64,000 bases of DNA from assembly GCF_954871325.1 (NCBI RefSeq), contig NC_088776.1, forward strand, positions 55,694,569-55,758,568, read 5' to 3'. The DNA is from Gordionus sp. m RMFG-2023 (lineage: Eukaryota; Nematomorpha; Gordioida; Chordodea; Parachordodidae). A program made the translations under genes and the position numbers. The stretch's first letter is position 1. Each line of letters opens with the position of its first letter. The notes under the pieces are model-generated. The model did not search any database. It had not been told where the DNA came from and saw only the letters and a list, made by a program, of their open reading frames with translations. This document shows positions 45,117 to 57,462 of the stretch, piece after piece.

Positions 45117-46658
45117 TTTTTTTTTCTTTTTAGCTTTCACCTTTTCTGGTGGTAAGCTCCTTCAACATCTCTCTCCACTTTATGTTATTCGTACAATCTC
45201 TTTTATCTATTTTATACTTCTTTATATTGGCTCTAACTTTATGGCCCCATTGAAGTTTTGGCCTTCCTCTTTTACGTTTGCCCATCACTTCCAATCTTTC
45301 AACTTTATTTCCTATGTAGTTCATAGGCCTTCTCATTGTGTGCCCATACCACCTAAGTCTGTTTACCATTAACTTAGTCTTAATGGGCACTACCTTTAAA
45401 CTATTTAGTATTCTTGTACTGCGCACCTTATCCTTTCTTGTTACCCCAGCAATCATCCTCAGCATTCTCATCTCCATAGTTTGTAGACTTCTCTCGTCTG
45501 ATTTTTTGGTTGGCCATGTTTCCGAACTATATAGAATAGTTGGTTGTACTATGGAACTGTAAATTTTTCCCTTTAATTTGTGTGGGATTCTTTTGTCAAA
45601 TAGCACTCCAGATAAAGATCTACACTTTAACCACCCTTGATTAATCTTATTCTTTATCTCTTTTTCTATTGTGCCATTTGTTTGTATAGTGGAGCCCAAA
45701 TATTTGCAGCTTTCAATTGCGGATATCTGCCAATCATTTATATCAATACTCTCCGTTTCATCTCCTCCTATCACCATATACTCCGTCTTTTCTCTATTTA
45801 CTTTTAATCCGTGCGTTTCTAGGATATTTATCCAATTCACTAACCTTTCTTTCATTTCATCCTTGGATTCGGCAAGTATTACAATATCATCTGCAAATAT
45901 CATATTCCACGGGACTGTTTGAGGTATAGACTGTGCTAATACATCTATTACTGTAATGAAGAGAAGTGGGCTGAGAGCCGACCCTTGATGAACTCCTTCG
46001 GCTATTGTGAAGCCTGCTGAAATACCTGTTGTGCTACTGACCATTGTTGTATGTCCCATATACATATCCTCTATTATTCTTATATATTTTTCGGGAACTT
46101 TTTTGTGGCGTAGCGCCCACCAGATAAGTTTTCTTGGGATTCTATCGAAGGCCTTTTCTAGATCGAGAAAGACCATGTGTAGCTTTTTGTTCTTTTCCCT
46201 GTATTTTTCACTCATTTGCCTAATTGCATGGATAGCATCGGTTGTTGATCTTCCAGGCATAAAGCCAAACTGTGTCTCTCCTATTTCGATTATATCTCTT
46301 AATCTTTTTTCTATTATTTTTTCGTATAGTTTTAGACAGTGTGACATTAGTTTTATGCCCCTGTAATTTTGACAATTGTGTGGATCCCCTTTATTTTTGA
46401 AGATAGGAACTAGATAGCTCTGCCTCCATTTTTGGGGGACCTCTTCATTTCCAAGTATTTTATTGTACAGATTTGTGAGGAGATGTATTCCATCATCTCC
46501 TAGTGCTTTAAGGCTTTCTATTGGAATATCGTCTGGACCCCTAGCTTTGTTGTTTTTCATATGCTTGAGGCATGTGATTATTTCTTGTTCTGTTATAGGT
46601 TGTACAAGGTTTTGACAAGGGGAGTGTTCGTCGAGATGCAATATGTGGGAATTAAAGT
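45117..46658 (-). mobile_element. 5'-truncated RTE-like LINE
   Basis: A non-LTR retrotransposon copy on the minus strand. It starts abruptly near 46650 within the region between endonuclease and reverse transcriptase, and ends just after the ORF stop with an A-rich tail (a T/C run on the plus strand at 45117-45129). The lack of a long 3' UTR is typical of RTE elements. TTAAATAT flanks both sides (45109-45116 and 46659-46666), a possible short target-site duplication. The copy is noticeably richer in G+C than its surroundings and its ORF is open throughout, so the insertion looks recent. The apurinic endonuclease half is missing, as is usual for 5'-truncated copies. Confidence 0.85.
45130..46641 (-). 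CDS. LINE reverse transcriptase (RTE-like), C-terminal part of the ORF
   Basis: Reverse transcriptase of the LINE above, about 503 codons with no internal stop. Domains in order: pre-palm KARGPDDIPIE (about 33-43), NYRGIKLMS (92-100), GFMPGRSTTDAI (126-137), catalytic MVFLDLEKAFDR with Asp160, GVHQGSALSPLLF (216-228), the catalytic FADD box at 249-252, thumb GLKVNREKTEYM, then the RTE-type tail with RLRWYGHTMRRP and KRKRGRPKLQW (about 425-465). There is no start Met in the preserved part; the frame simply runs in from the truncation point, and upstream codons belong to flanking DNA. In a complete element it would be fused to an N-terminal endonuclease. Clade placement (RTE or the related groups with the same tail) is from motif memory only. 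Confidence 0.85.
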   Translation of the reverse strand: MHLDEHSPCQNLVQPITEQEIITCLKHMKNNKARGPDDIPIESLKALGDDGIHLLTNLYNKILGNEEVPQKWRQSYLVPIFKNKGDPHNCQNYRGIKLMSHCLKLYEKIIEKRLRDIIEIGETQFGFMPGRSTTDAIHAIRQMSEKYREKNKKLHMVFLDLEKAFDRIPRKLIWWALRHKKVPEKYIRIIEDMYMGHTTMVSSTTGISAGFTIAEGVHQGSALSPLLFITVIDVLAQSIPQTVPWNMIFADDIVILAESKDEMKERLVNWINILETHGLKVNREKTEYMVIGGDETESIDINDWQISAIESCKYLGSTIQTNGTIEKEIKNKINQGWLKCRSLSGVLFDKRIPHKLKGKIYSSIVQPTILYSSETWPTKKSDERSLQTMEMRMLRMIAGVTRKDKVRSTRILNSLKVVPIKTKLMVNRLRWYGHTMRRPMNYIGNKVERLEVMGKRKRGRPKLQWGHKVRANIKKYKIDKRDCTNNIKWREMLKELTTRKGES

Positions 46659-48462
46659 TTAAATATATTCTGAAATAAATACAGGGAACTTCAGCACCTT
46701 TAAATAATTAATAGAGGAGCATTTAAATGAGATTTATTCATGATAAAGCTTTTAGTTATAATTTCATTTTAACTAAAGTAGATCCCAATCCCAAAGTTTT
46801 TAATCCAAACCTGTAAATACGATAAAATAAAATTATATAAGATCTAGAACCTTCAATGGCTAGGTTTCCCTTTTCAACACCAACTTCTATATCAAAAATT
46901 TATTTTAAAAAATTAAAGAATTATTGAAAGCAAATATTAGTATAATAATAAAAGTGGAATTGAATATTGCGAATAATGCAATTGTTGAAAAATTTGTCCA
47001 ACAACTTTGATTCATTATTATATCCTCAGAGATTTCATGCTACAAAGCCAAATAAAGGGGTGTCAAATTGTTTTGAAAAATACCTCAAAATTTATTTTCG
47101 TAGATTAATAAAATTATGAAATATGTCCAAAATCTTCCATTATTTTTTCTTTACAAAAAAAAATAAAAAAAGCAACGAAAAAAAAACGATAATATAATCC
47201 GAAAAATAAAATAATTTAAAATTACTTATAATAATTTTCCAAATAAATAGATTTTGAATTTTTATTGAAATTTAATGATTTTTATTATTTATTTAAAAAA
47301 TAAATTTTTATAAATGACGAGATTTAAAACTCAATTTTATTTTATTTTAAAAATAGCTTATGTTATTTTTTTCTTCAAAAGTATAAATTTATATTTTTTA
47401 CATTTAGGACATAACTTAATATAAAATAGATAAATCAATGCTTAGATTTATTATTATGGCGTCAGGTCTTTTTATCTCATTTCAAAATTGAATAGATACT
47501 ATTTAAAAAGAAAAAAAAAATCAATAAAGAAACTAAATATTTCAATCCAAAAATGAAGAGGTAAGTAATAATGTAAAAATAAAGAAAAATCAAGTAAAGA
47601 ACATATTAATTCAAAAAAGGAAAATAGTCTAAAAATAGAAAATTTGCTAATTCCATAATTTTTAAAAATTGAAAAGATTTTTAAATTTATATTTATAGTA
47701 AATAAATAATAAATTTTGTTACTTCTGAATACAATGTTAGAAGCCTGAAACAACATTGGCATTATAGCTAGGGACGAACTAGACAGATATGTTTTTAAAC
47801 CTTATAGGCCCATCCACTTTAAGTCATTTGTTATTATTATCGTCATTATCACATTTCAATAATTATAATAAAAATATCAGCAATGAATATTTAAAAGAAT
47901 GTCTGTATTTAGATGAAGAGAGCTATCCTAGATTTAATAAACTATTCAAATAAAATAAAAATATTAAAGAATTTCTCTCTCAATAAGACGAAAAGTTTTA
48001 TGGCGAAGGAAGCTGTTTAATGATATATTTTATATCTGAGGCACCTGCAAGTTAGTTTATTGAGTTTTCCAAAGGATTTCAATGAGTATAAAATAAGGAA
48101 ATCTCTTGAACTATAATTTATGTTAGAGGACACAGTAACTGGATACCTATCTTAAAACCCTACAAATTAAAATGTATTAGATCGTAGTCTAGCCCAAATA
48201 TTTTAGTCTCTAGCCCAGCCTCAAATTATTAATTAAAAAATTAATCGCATTTTTATCAAGTTCTAATTAAATTTACTAATTTATTATATACTAATTTATG
48301 TATTTTTTTAAGCTAATTAAGCTACGCCCGTCACAAATTAATTCTCAAATAAAGCTCGAACCAGGTCTCTTCCAATTTTTTAATTTTTGGGATAAATTGA
48401 GGTTAATAAGTGAATATTATAAGAAAAATTTATCATAATTAATAGTCTGAAAAATAATAAAC
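46659..48462. other. Non-coding AT-rich DNA
   Basis: Nothing firm. A short frame at about 47877-47950 (EYLKECLYLDEESYPRFNKLF) looks coding-like but is isolated. Confidence 0.4.
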
Positions 48463-48655
48463 TATTTAGAGGAAAGCTGATCATATATTAAGTATTTAAT
48501 TGGATACTAAAATATATTTTTATATTTACAATAATACTACTCCTTAATTTCAACTAAAATGTTTGATTCAAGAATAAGATGAGTTTATTGTTATATAAGT
48601 CTATAAAATTTAAAGCTTTGAATAATACATATGATAATAATTATAATTTGTTTCA
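48463..48655. repeat. Direct repeat, unit 1
   Basis: About 190 bp nearly identical (about 90% by eye) to 49008-49202: TTTAGAGGAAAGCTGA, AAGTATTTAATTGGAT, AAAATGTTTGATTCAAGAAT, AATTTAAAGCTTTGAATAAT. Confidence 0.85.
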
Positions 48656-49007
48656 ATCATATTTTAACAAAAATTATAAAGTTATTCAGTATCAATAATA
48701 TGCGAGAAAAGCAGTTTATAAAAATTAGAAACCTACAATTCGGTCCTCCAGATTTATATTTGGATTTTCAAATGGATATTGTTAGCATCTATAATTATTT
48801 AAATAAGCATTAAAACAAGAATTATTTAATTAAAGCTGGATTGAGTAATGTGAACAAATATATGATAATTGCTCCAAACTTTAAATATTAACAACTATAA
48901 GACGATATTGTAGATTTTGAAACTTTATTAACTTCATATATTTTTAATAATTTTAAAATTTTATCAACTTTATTACAAACACTCAATATATAATAATATA
49001 TCAATTT

Positions 49008-49202
49008 AGAGGAAAGCTGACTATATATTAAGTATTTAATTGGATTTTAAAATATAATTTTATATTTACAATAATACTAAACCTTAATTTCAACTAAAAT
49101 GTTTGATTCAAGAATAAGATGAGGTTATTATTATATTAATCTATAAAATTTAAAGCTTTGAATAATGCATAGGATAATATTTATAGTTTGCTTCAATCAT
49201 TT
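49008..49202. repeat. Direct repeat, unit 2
   Basis: Second copy of the repeat at 48463-48655, offset 545 bp. More diverged relatives are seen near 51390-51500 and 56990-57090. Confidence 0.85.
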
Positions 49203-49654
49203 TAAATAGTAAAAATATTGGTTTTCATATTACCTCCTAAAACCACCTCTAGCACTAAATTCAAATATTTTAAAAACATTATATTTTTTCTATTTTTTCT
49301 CTTATCGATTGAAAGCTTTCTAGAGACTGCCTACTGCCTTTTCTCTTAGTCAATAATTTAAATAAATAATGAAGGCTAAAAAAATATATTATAAAATTAA
49401 TATCCTGAAATTTTATTAAGCTAGCTAATTTTAAATAAAGTAATAATTAAAATTATCAGGATTAAATGTTATGAATTAATATAGTAATCTGTGAACTGCT
49501 TATATTGTAAAAAATATTTGTATCCTTAATAAAAATAACATTTATAAATTTGGAACCTTGATTATTGGCCGCCTCATTGTCTAATACACCTTGTTCAAAT
49601 GGATTATTGTTTGCTTCTAAAATTTATTCAAAATAATTAAAGGATTAGTTTTTT

Positions 49655-49815
49655 TTAAAAAAAAGGCTAAATATTTTAGCCAAAAAATATTACGCTAGTC
49701 TCAAGATCTTGTTATGGATGCTCAAATCTTTCTGCCATCTATAAACAAAGTCTCCATGTTTGTCTAATATTTGCCAAAAATCTTTGATTGACCAATTTTA
49801 AAAATCGAGCGGTTA
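49655..49815. mobile_element. MITE family 1, internal fragment
   Basis: Matches the family core (TATTTTAGCCAAAAAATATTAC, CAAGATCTTG, TGCCATCTATAAACAAAG) but the terminal GTGTTGTTAAACGG is gone on both sides. Confidence 0.45.
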
Positions 49816-50090
49816 CTATAAATGTTTGTAGCAAGCCTTATTAGATCAACATTGAATTGAATAATGTAAATAAATAATCGTAATTTTTTAAAACTCTATC
49901 AATTCAAAAAAACTCATAATATTGCAAATCATATTATATAGACATTTTTGAAATTGTTGCGTTTGCTTAATCGATGCAACTGACTTTCATCACTTTTTTT
50001 ATATTATCTATACTTCCATTCCATATCATATACATCTTAATATGTAGTTAATAATTCATTAAAAATTTGTGTTTATCAGATGTAGTTAAG

Positions 50091-50296
50091 TATTGTTAAA
50101 CGACTCGATTTAAGCCGATTTAAAACGGCTTATTCAATATTTTTGAAATATTTTCTGACTTGAGATTTCCTCAAATAAATGTCCAGACCTTTGTTTTATC
50201 TTTGAGAAAAATCATTAGGTTTTCATAATATTTTACGCTATAAAATATTGAGTTTGCCCTTTTTAAAAATCGGCTCATATCTAACCAAAATCACTA
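50091..50296. mobile_element. MITE family 1, diverged copy
   Basis: Starts TATTGTTAAACGACTCG and contains the family core (CAATATTTTT, TTTGTTTTATCTTTGAG, inverted ATCGGCTCA near the right end). Confidence 0.6.
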
Positions 50297-52915
50297 GTTA
50301 ATTTTAAAATAATGATTTGATATTTTTAAATGAGTTAGATTTAAATTAGAAGAAAATATTTATATAATACTAAGGAGGAATCTATTACAATGCCAGGAGT
50401 GGACGAATTTTTAATATAATGTATTCCAAAATAATTACAATTGCACTTTAAAAATAGGATTTCAAATATATATAAAAATTTGTTCAAAAATGTATTTTAA
50501 ATATAAATTCGATATACCTTTGACAATCGGTTTGCACAAATAAATACTTTGACGAAATACTTTTTACAGGTAGATTTATTTAGTTCCACAAAATCAATTT
50601 TTTTTTACTATAATATTTATTTTATAATCAATTTTCCAAAATTATCGAATGTCCGCAAATTAAACATTAAAAATAATATATTTATTGTTTCATGAGTATC
50701 ACATAAATAATTGCAAAAAAATAATATCTAAAGAGCACATAATAAATTTCTGGAGGATGAAATCGATCTATTTATGATAGCTTTATTTAGTTGAGTAGAT
50801 ATTACATTATAATTTTTTTCGAAAAATTTTATATTCAAAATTGTCAAATTACATTTCGAGGATGTTGTCGTTATCAAAAATTCACTGCAAATATATCTTA
50901 TAATATCTTCTTCGTCTTCAAAAAAACTTATATTTTCTTGGTAATGTACTCATTTTAAAATAGGATTTACTAGATATTAATTTTTTTTCACTAGCTTGGG
51001 TCACATATTTTTTATTTAAATCATTAAATGTGGATTTATATTTTATGAATCAAATTATAATAAAGAATTAAGTAAAATATTTGAAATCGTCTGAAAATCA
51101 TTAAATCGTAATAAATACAAAATAAATTTTCATAATTTAGTAAATACAAATACTAAATACTTTCTAAAATATTCAAATAAATACTAAATATAAATACAAA
51201 AAAAATATTTTTATTTAATATTTTAAGTACAAGTATTCGCGTTACTGCCCAACCTTAAATATAAATAGTGAAATTATTTATTTAATATAATTAAATCCAG
51301 TTTAATATACTACTTTAATTTAAATTATTATATCATTTATTTGTCCTTAATTTTATATTTTATTTTTATTACAAATTTAATAAGATATAATCAATTTAGA
51401 AAGAAATTGACCATATATTAAATATTATCTTATTTGTATAAATATAAAATAACATTTCTATTTTACAATAATACAATATATATTTCATAAAATATGAAAT
51501 CCACGAGAATTTTAATCCTTCAATTTATATATTTATTTAGAGAGATTATTATTTCATCTGATTTTACTGGAAATGTATTCTAGTCTAAAGTAAGATTTAG
51601 GCGACATTTGCCATCAAATTATGTATATCTTTTAATTTATATATAAAATATATATAAAAATTAAAATAAATTAAGACTAGTTAAAAGGTTCTTGGCAAAT
51701 TGTCTGAAATTTACAATATGGATTTTATTTGGCAAATACTTTCCCGATCAAATCAGATTTTTAAAATATCTCTCAATTTTGTAATTATAAAGACTAATAG
51801 ATAAGAATGTTCTTGTAAAATTTATCGGAGAAATGTAGAATATTTTATTCTATATTTAGAATCATTGTCTCTGATATTTTTTAAACTAATATACTAGGAT
51901 ACTCTATTTCGCTTCTTTTTAATCTTTTAGAATAAATTAAAACATATAAATTTACACATAAAGTAAAATGTTTTGTAATGCAAGATAAAATTTTTAATAA
52001 TTTTTATATTACCTTCTAAGACCTCATCTACCGCTAAAAATAAATATTTTAAAGATGCAGACGCAATGCAACATAAATTTTATTGAGGATTTATTTTATT
52101 TATTGTCATAATTATAATATAAAATATACCATATAATTGCGCATATAGACAAGAATTTTTTTTTTAAATGGTTGACTATGTCAAGAGTTATAGCATAAGC
52201 AAAATTATCATCTTTATACAAAATGAGGTCGGTGATAAAAATGGAAATAAAATATTAATTTGGGTCAAAATTTATCAACTTTGATGACGAGCTGACATTG
52301 TCTTGAACTATACATGACTGTGATTAGATATTTAATTTCCCCATTCTAAATTTTCTCCTTTCCCCAATTGTTTTTGGTCTACTGTCCCTCACTTATTTTT
52401 TCACCATTTCACCAGATATCCTAATTTAGAATTCGATACTGACCTTCTATGAAATATTTATATTATTGTTTACTGAAAAAAATTGTGCCATTATCTTGAA
52501 AGATTATTGCCCTAATTTACACCAAGTTTATATATTATGTAATTAATTGTTCCTTCAAGAAAAGTAAGTTTAACCGCACCATTTGCAGTGATAAACCCTT
52601 TACCATGTCACATTTATGCTCACCGTTCAGCTTAGACCATTATGATAGAACATTATTGCGTGGACTTTTCAGTTCCAATTCTACCTTAGACTAGTTTCCA
52701 AAAACAACTTTTGACTATTTGGTATAGGTCCATTCTCAATATTTCTTTGAGAAACTATATTATTTCGTTATTTAGTTAAATGTTACCAAAGGTTTATTTT
52801 TGGTTTTATATTATTTTTACAATTAAAAATATTTTACAGTTTATTAATTTTTAGGAAACTATGTGCCATATATCTTTTATTTTTAGAAGAATATTTTTTT
52901 AAATATAATTAAATA

Positions 52916-54637
52916 CAGTGACGAAGCGTCAGGTTCACTACTAGGGAAGCAATCAAAAAAAAAATTTACTTTATTTTTGTCAAACTCAAACCATATAAAC
53001 ATTAAGATTTTTAAATAAGTGGTATTCGTCTTTGTTTTTGAGTAAAATGATAGTACTGCATTATAAAAGTTATTGCTAGATTTTAAATTTTTTAATAATT
53101 TTTTTTCAATCGAAACTAAGAGAGATTCGTAATCGATTTTAGTTCATCCTGTTTCTGCAATAAGATTTGATTCTTTTTAAAGATGAAAAACTCGTTCTGC
53201 ACTTACTGTTGTTGAAACCAAAGTTAAGATGAATTTGCATAATTTAAAAAACTCTTTAAAACTTTTCATCAAATCGGTGCATATTAAAAATTCAAGTATT
53301 TCATTAACATTCTTTCTATTTCTAAATTCAACATCCCGAAACACTATCTTTAATTCGGTTTCCAGCTTGTGTATGTCGAAAAATTGAGAATAAGTGTCGT
53401 TTAAAATATCAAATAAATATTTTCGGAAATTTTGATTATTTGGAATTTACTAATATCTAACAATTCGACGAATTCAATATTTTTGGTGTAAGACATATAA
53501 AATAGAATTAATCGAATCATTTTGAATATCGCTTGATATTCCAATAAAAACTGCACAATTTCTAAATGATGTTTCAATAGTAAATTTTCTTCCGCGAGCA
53601 AATAAATTAATACAATATAATTTCCACTATTTACTGAAATAGAAGATTCATCATCACCACGGAATACGAGCTCCTGAATTCCAAGAAAACATATAGAGTT
53701 GATCAATATTTTTAATATTTATCTATTTGATTTGACTTTAGAATTATGCTGTTCGATTGATATTTTTCGCATCGAATCTATCTTATTTTTTAATTGAATC
53801 ATCGACTGCAAATGAGCGGTTGATTCTTCATGCCGTTTAACTGCCTTTGAAAAATTATTCATATCCGAAAATCTTTTATCATACCAAACATATTTTTTCT
53901 TTGGGAATAATAGGATGACCAACAATATAGAGAATTAGAAAATTCATATCAAGTGAGCCATTCATATTTTTCATATTTATCGATAGAAAAATTTTGGATG
54001 CAAGTTTTGATTTCTTTTTTTAAGTTTTGTAAAATTGGTTTTGGTCTTCCTTTTTCAATAATCAATTTTTTCCCATCAAAATTTCTTGAGTTAAATGATA
54101 ATGTTAATAAATTTTCAATAATGCAATTACAATTATTAATAATTAAGGATTTATAAAACGAAAAATTTTTTATTTTAAAAAAGTAAGGAAAAAAATATTT
54201 TATAAAAAAATTTCTTTCTCTTTTATTTATTTAAAAAATAAGCATTTTTTTATTTGTTTCCCCAATTCTTATTTTTTAATGGTAAAATTACACAATACCA
54301 TGGCATGATTTTCTCTTTATTTATTAAAAAAAATCAATATTAAATTTGCTTCCCTCATGTATATTTTTTTTAACGTAGTAAAAATAATGGTTAATTTTTT
54401 AACGTAGTAAAAATAATAATATTTCTTAATATAGTAATATTAATTTTTTAACGTTATAAAAATTATATTAATCTTTAGTTATAAAAATTATATTAATCTT
54501 TTTAACGTTATAAAAATTATATTAACGAAGTCAGTTTAGCATAGTAAAAAGATTATATTAAGTTTATTTAAAAATTTTGTAAAACAAATTTCAAGGGAAG
54601 CAATGCTTCCCTTGCTTCTTTGGACGCTTCGTTACTG
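52916..54637 (-). mobile_element. hAT DNA transposon (ZMYM1-like), complete ends
   Basis: A 1722-bp element bounded by terminal inverted repeats CAGTGACGAAGCGTC (52916-52930) and, inverted, CAGTAACGAAGCGTC (ending 54637). The flanking octamers are ATTAAATA (52908-52915) and ATTAAATG (54638-54645), a 7-of-8 match, as expected for the 8-bp hAT target duplication. The interior carries a damaged minus-strand transposase and, near the right end (54370-54560), diverged tandem units around AACGTTATAAAAATTATATT. It looks like an internally decayed former autonomous copy, shorter than intact hAT elements of this group (about 2.5-4 kb). Confidence 0.88.
53105..53925 (-). pseudogene. hAT transposase remnant (ZMYM1-like)
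   Basis: Three pieces of a hAT transposase are readable in order on the minus strand. The first (53925-53719) has the TTF-type zinc-finger flank, WYDKRFSDMNNFSKAVKRHE with STAHLQS. The second (53706-53401) has FRGDDESSISVNSGNYI, the conserved FRGHDES-type motif of this subfamily. The third (about 53395-53105) ends in the dimerisation domain with TVSAERVF, LKRIKS and RNRMNENRL, broken by a frameshift just after RVF. Most of the catalytic core between the second and third pieces is gone. The protein is not functional. Confidence 0.8.
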
Positions 54638-55486
54638 ATTAAATGTTAAATTTTTAAAAATCTTATATTTCCTAGAATCCGTTATATTATTTAGGTATGA
54701 ACTGAATCAGTCGATTTAATCACTAAACTAGGCCACTCAGTGTCCAAAATTTTTAGTCCACAAAATCAATTTGAGTGGTGTATTAGTCAATAAATTTATT
54801 CTTTTAGCAACGAAACTTCTAAAGATTTAAAGCCTTTCTTTAATTTGAACATTATTTAATATATTTATATTTTACTTTGATTTAAAAAAAATATATCTTA
54901 AAATAAATAATTTACTGGAAATAAGATAATGCTCACAAAAAGGGTTAATTTTTTTTAATTTCGTTATTGAGTAGAGGAGAGGTAGATAAATTTTAAAAAA
55001 TATATTATTAACAAATAGTTAAATCATAATCAAATGCCTGCAAAAAGTGAATTTATTATATTATATAATATCATAAAAATAATTTATCAATATCGATAAT
55101 TTGCAATAATAATGATTAAAACCTTGATTATTGACCTCCTCATTGTTAATTGCATCTTGCATGTATTCAAAAGGATTATTGTTGATATCTAAAATTAATT
55201 CAAAATAATTAGAATAAGCTAATCATTACTATATTAAAATTGATTTGAGAGCATATTGTTCCAAATCCTGAAAATTTAAAACAACTCATTATTGTAAAAT
55301 GATTTTAAAATTTTGTTAACTTTATTACAAATAATTTTTTTATAGATTATTTTTGAATTTTATGAATTTTTTTGAGTTTACTTTACATTTACAAGATTTC
55401 ATTCACATTACTTTGATTTTTTTAATTTCGGACCCTTCCATTTCATATATACATTTATATCAAAAAATGTATTCGAATATAAATAA

Positions 55487-55541
55487 TGTTGTTAAACGGC
55501 TCAATTTGTTAAATTTTTATCCAGAAAAGTCGTTTAACATT
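55487..55541. mobile_element. MITE family 1, internally deleted copy
   Basis: TGTTGTTAAACGGCTCAATT joined almost directly to CCAGAAAAGTCGTTTAACA, that is, both termini with nearly all of the interior missing. Confidence 0.5.
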
Positions 55542-56029
55542 AATAAATATAAATACACTTCAAAAAAGGTTTTTAATATAAATAAAAATATATTTTAAAA
55601 AAATGTATTTTAAATATATACACTAATTACATGCAAAATATTTTTTAAAAAAAGTGTATATAAATATTTGGGAAATTTTTTTTGCGCAAATATAATATTA
55701 ATATTACTTTTTACAAAGCAAATAATAAATTGCTAAAGATCGCTATGATTATTTTATTGTTATGAAAAATTTCCATGAAAATTCTAGACATACATTTAGA
55801 AAGACGTTGTAACAGAATCATTGCAAAAAATATCTTATAAACATGTTAATTCAACTCTTTTTCTTCAATTACTTTACCTTACACACCTTCAGAGTAACGA
55901 TATTTTTATCATTTTCTATAATACTCATTTAAAAATAAAATAGGAGTAAAAATGTGAGATATTAATTTTCTGAACGCGGATTACAATTATTAAAATTCAA
56001 TCTATAATAAAAAAAGTATTTATTAGCTC

Positions 56030-56195
56030 GATTTGAGCCGATTTTATAAAATGACTAACTCTTTTGCTAGAAAAGTGTTGCCTAGACTTCAAAATTTTGC
56101 TACAAACCTTTGTTCCATCTATGACCATAATCTTCAGTCGTATAATATTTTTCTGAATTTTTGAGTTAGATGTTTTTAAAAATCAATTCAAATCT
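56030..56195. mobile_element. MITE family 1, diverged copy
   Basis: AGCTCGATTTGAGCCGATTTT at the left and GAGTTAGATGTTTTTAAAAATC at the right, with the family core (TTGTTCCATCTATGACCA, ATCTTCAG) between. Confidence 0.55.
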
Positions 56196-57347
56196 TATAT
56201 CTATTTGTGCTTATCTTAAAATCGCAAAATCGTAATAAATATTTTTATTTTTTAGTATTTATAATACAAATACTAAATACTAAATGCAAATATAAAAAAT
56301 AATTTATACTTAGTATTTTAAATACAAGTATTTGTATTACTGCCCTGAATATATTCTAGTTAAATTCATAAATAATTCTATTTATAATGTTTAGAATAAT
56401 GGTTAAAAGTTTAGTTTTAAAATATAACATATATTATTAATGTTCGATATTTTTAAATTATATTAAATATTGAAGAACATCTACGAATAATATAGTTATA
56501 GAAAAATCATATAAAAATCATTTTCATTTAGGTTTGTTATTACAATGACAAATATAAATGAAGTATTTGGATATAAATATCTATCGTTATTTTTAAAATA
56601 TACATGCATAATCCACGAGGATTGAGAATTTAACAATTTAAATTATTTACTGCTGTGGAATACTTTTATATTTTAATAATTTGCTTACTGAAATTGTAGC
56701 ATGTGTAGAGTACACATCGCATAAATTTCAGAAAATATTTCATTAATATTTGTATATTCTTTGGTTTAGATGAAAAATATATCTCAAAAATATAAATTAG
56801 TTTAAAAAGTTCTTTACAAAAATGTATAAAATTTATAGTGTGGGTAAATTCTATACAGCTGAAATACATTCCTGATCAAACAAACTTTTTAAAATTCATA
56901 TCAATAATTGATTACTTGATTCGTGAATTATCATAAATAAATTTTATTTGATCTTTTGTATTGTAAGCGAAATCTCAATAATGTATTCAGTCCCCTTCCT
57001 TAATTCCAATAATGTTTGATTCAATAATAAGATGTAAAATTTTAAGTCTTCAATAATGCCTATAAAATATTTATAATTAACTTCAAATTGTTTTAGGATT
57101 TAGAAATTATTTTGTCTTTCTTTTCTTTAACTTTTTTCATCTTTATTTAATTTAATATTTTTTCTCTTTTTTTTATAACCTATATATTTTAATTCCCTTT
57201 AATCACCTTTCAAATCTTTTGTTTTTTTTATTTAAATTAACCTTTCTTTTCCATTCTTCCTTCTCCTATTTCTCCTTTTATCTAAATTTACCTTCTACTT
57301 TCTTATTTATTTTTTTTATAACATTTATTAAAATAATTTTTTTATAT

Positions 57348-57462
57348 TTAAGCTGTATGATTATATTGGTGGTGATTTCTATTGTCATTCAATATTAATC
57401 TTGCATGCGCTACATTGTCATAAACGTGTGATAAACCATATCCTTTGTAATATCCGTTATTT
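57348..57462 (-). CDS. Candidate terminal exon of an unknown gene
   Basis: After an acceptor (ATATACATAG) on the minus strand, a phase-2 frame reads NNGYYKGYGLSHVYDNVAHA and RLILNDNRNHHQYNHTA, then TAA. G+C is clearly above the flanks. A second G+C-rich patch (57540-57740) upstream also has an acceptor (TTTAATTTAATCCAG) followed by an open frame MEMRNTWNSSVQPLTIEGIC, but the phases do not join simply. Function unknown. Confidence 0.3.

Larger units (their letters stand above)
49550..52050. repeat. Large diverged repeat block, copy 1
   Basis: Landmarks shared in order with 55110-57100: TTGATTATTGGCCGCCTCATTG, a MITE family 1 relic, GCACAAATAAATACTTTGAC, ATCTTATAATATCTTCTTC, and CAAGTATTCGCGTTACTGCCC. 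Non-coding as far as can be read; a segmental duplication or a large element. Confidence 0.5.
55110..57100. repeat. Large diverged repeat block, copy 2
   Basis: Shares TTGATTATTGACCTCCTCATTG, MITE relic, GCGCAAATATAATATT, ATCTTATAAACATG and CAAGTATTTGTATTACTGCCC with 49550-52050 in the same order. The TTACTGCCC with TAC-rich flanks resembles a hAT-type terminus (inverted GGGCAGTAATACAAATAC). Confidence 0.5.

Noticed and set aside
45338-46366. Several plus-strand frames of 70-119 codons
   Set aside because: They are shadows of the minus-strand LINE reverse transcriptase.
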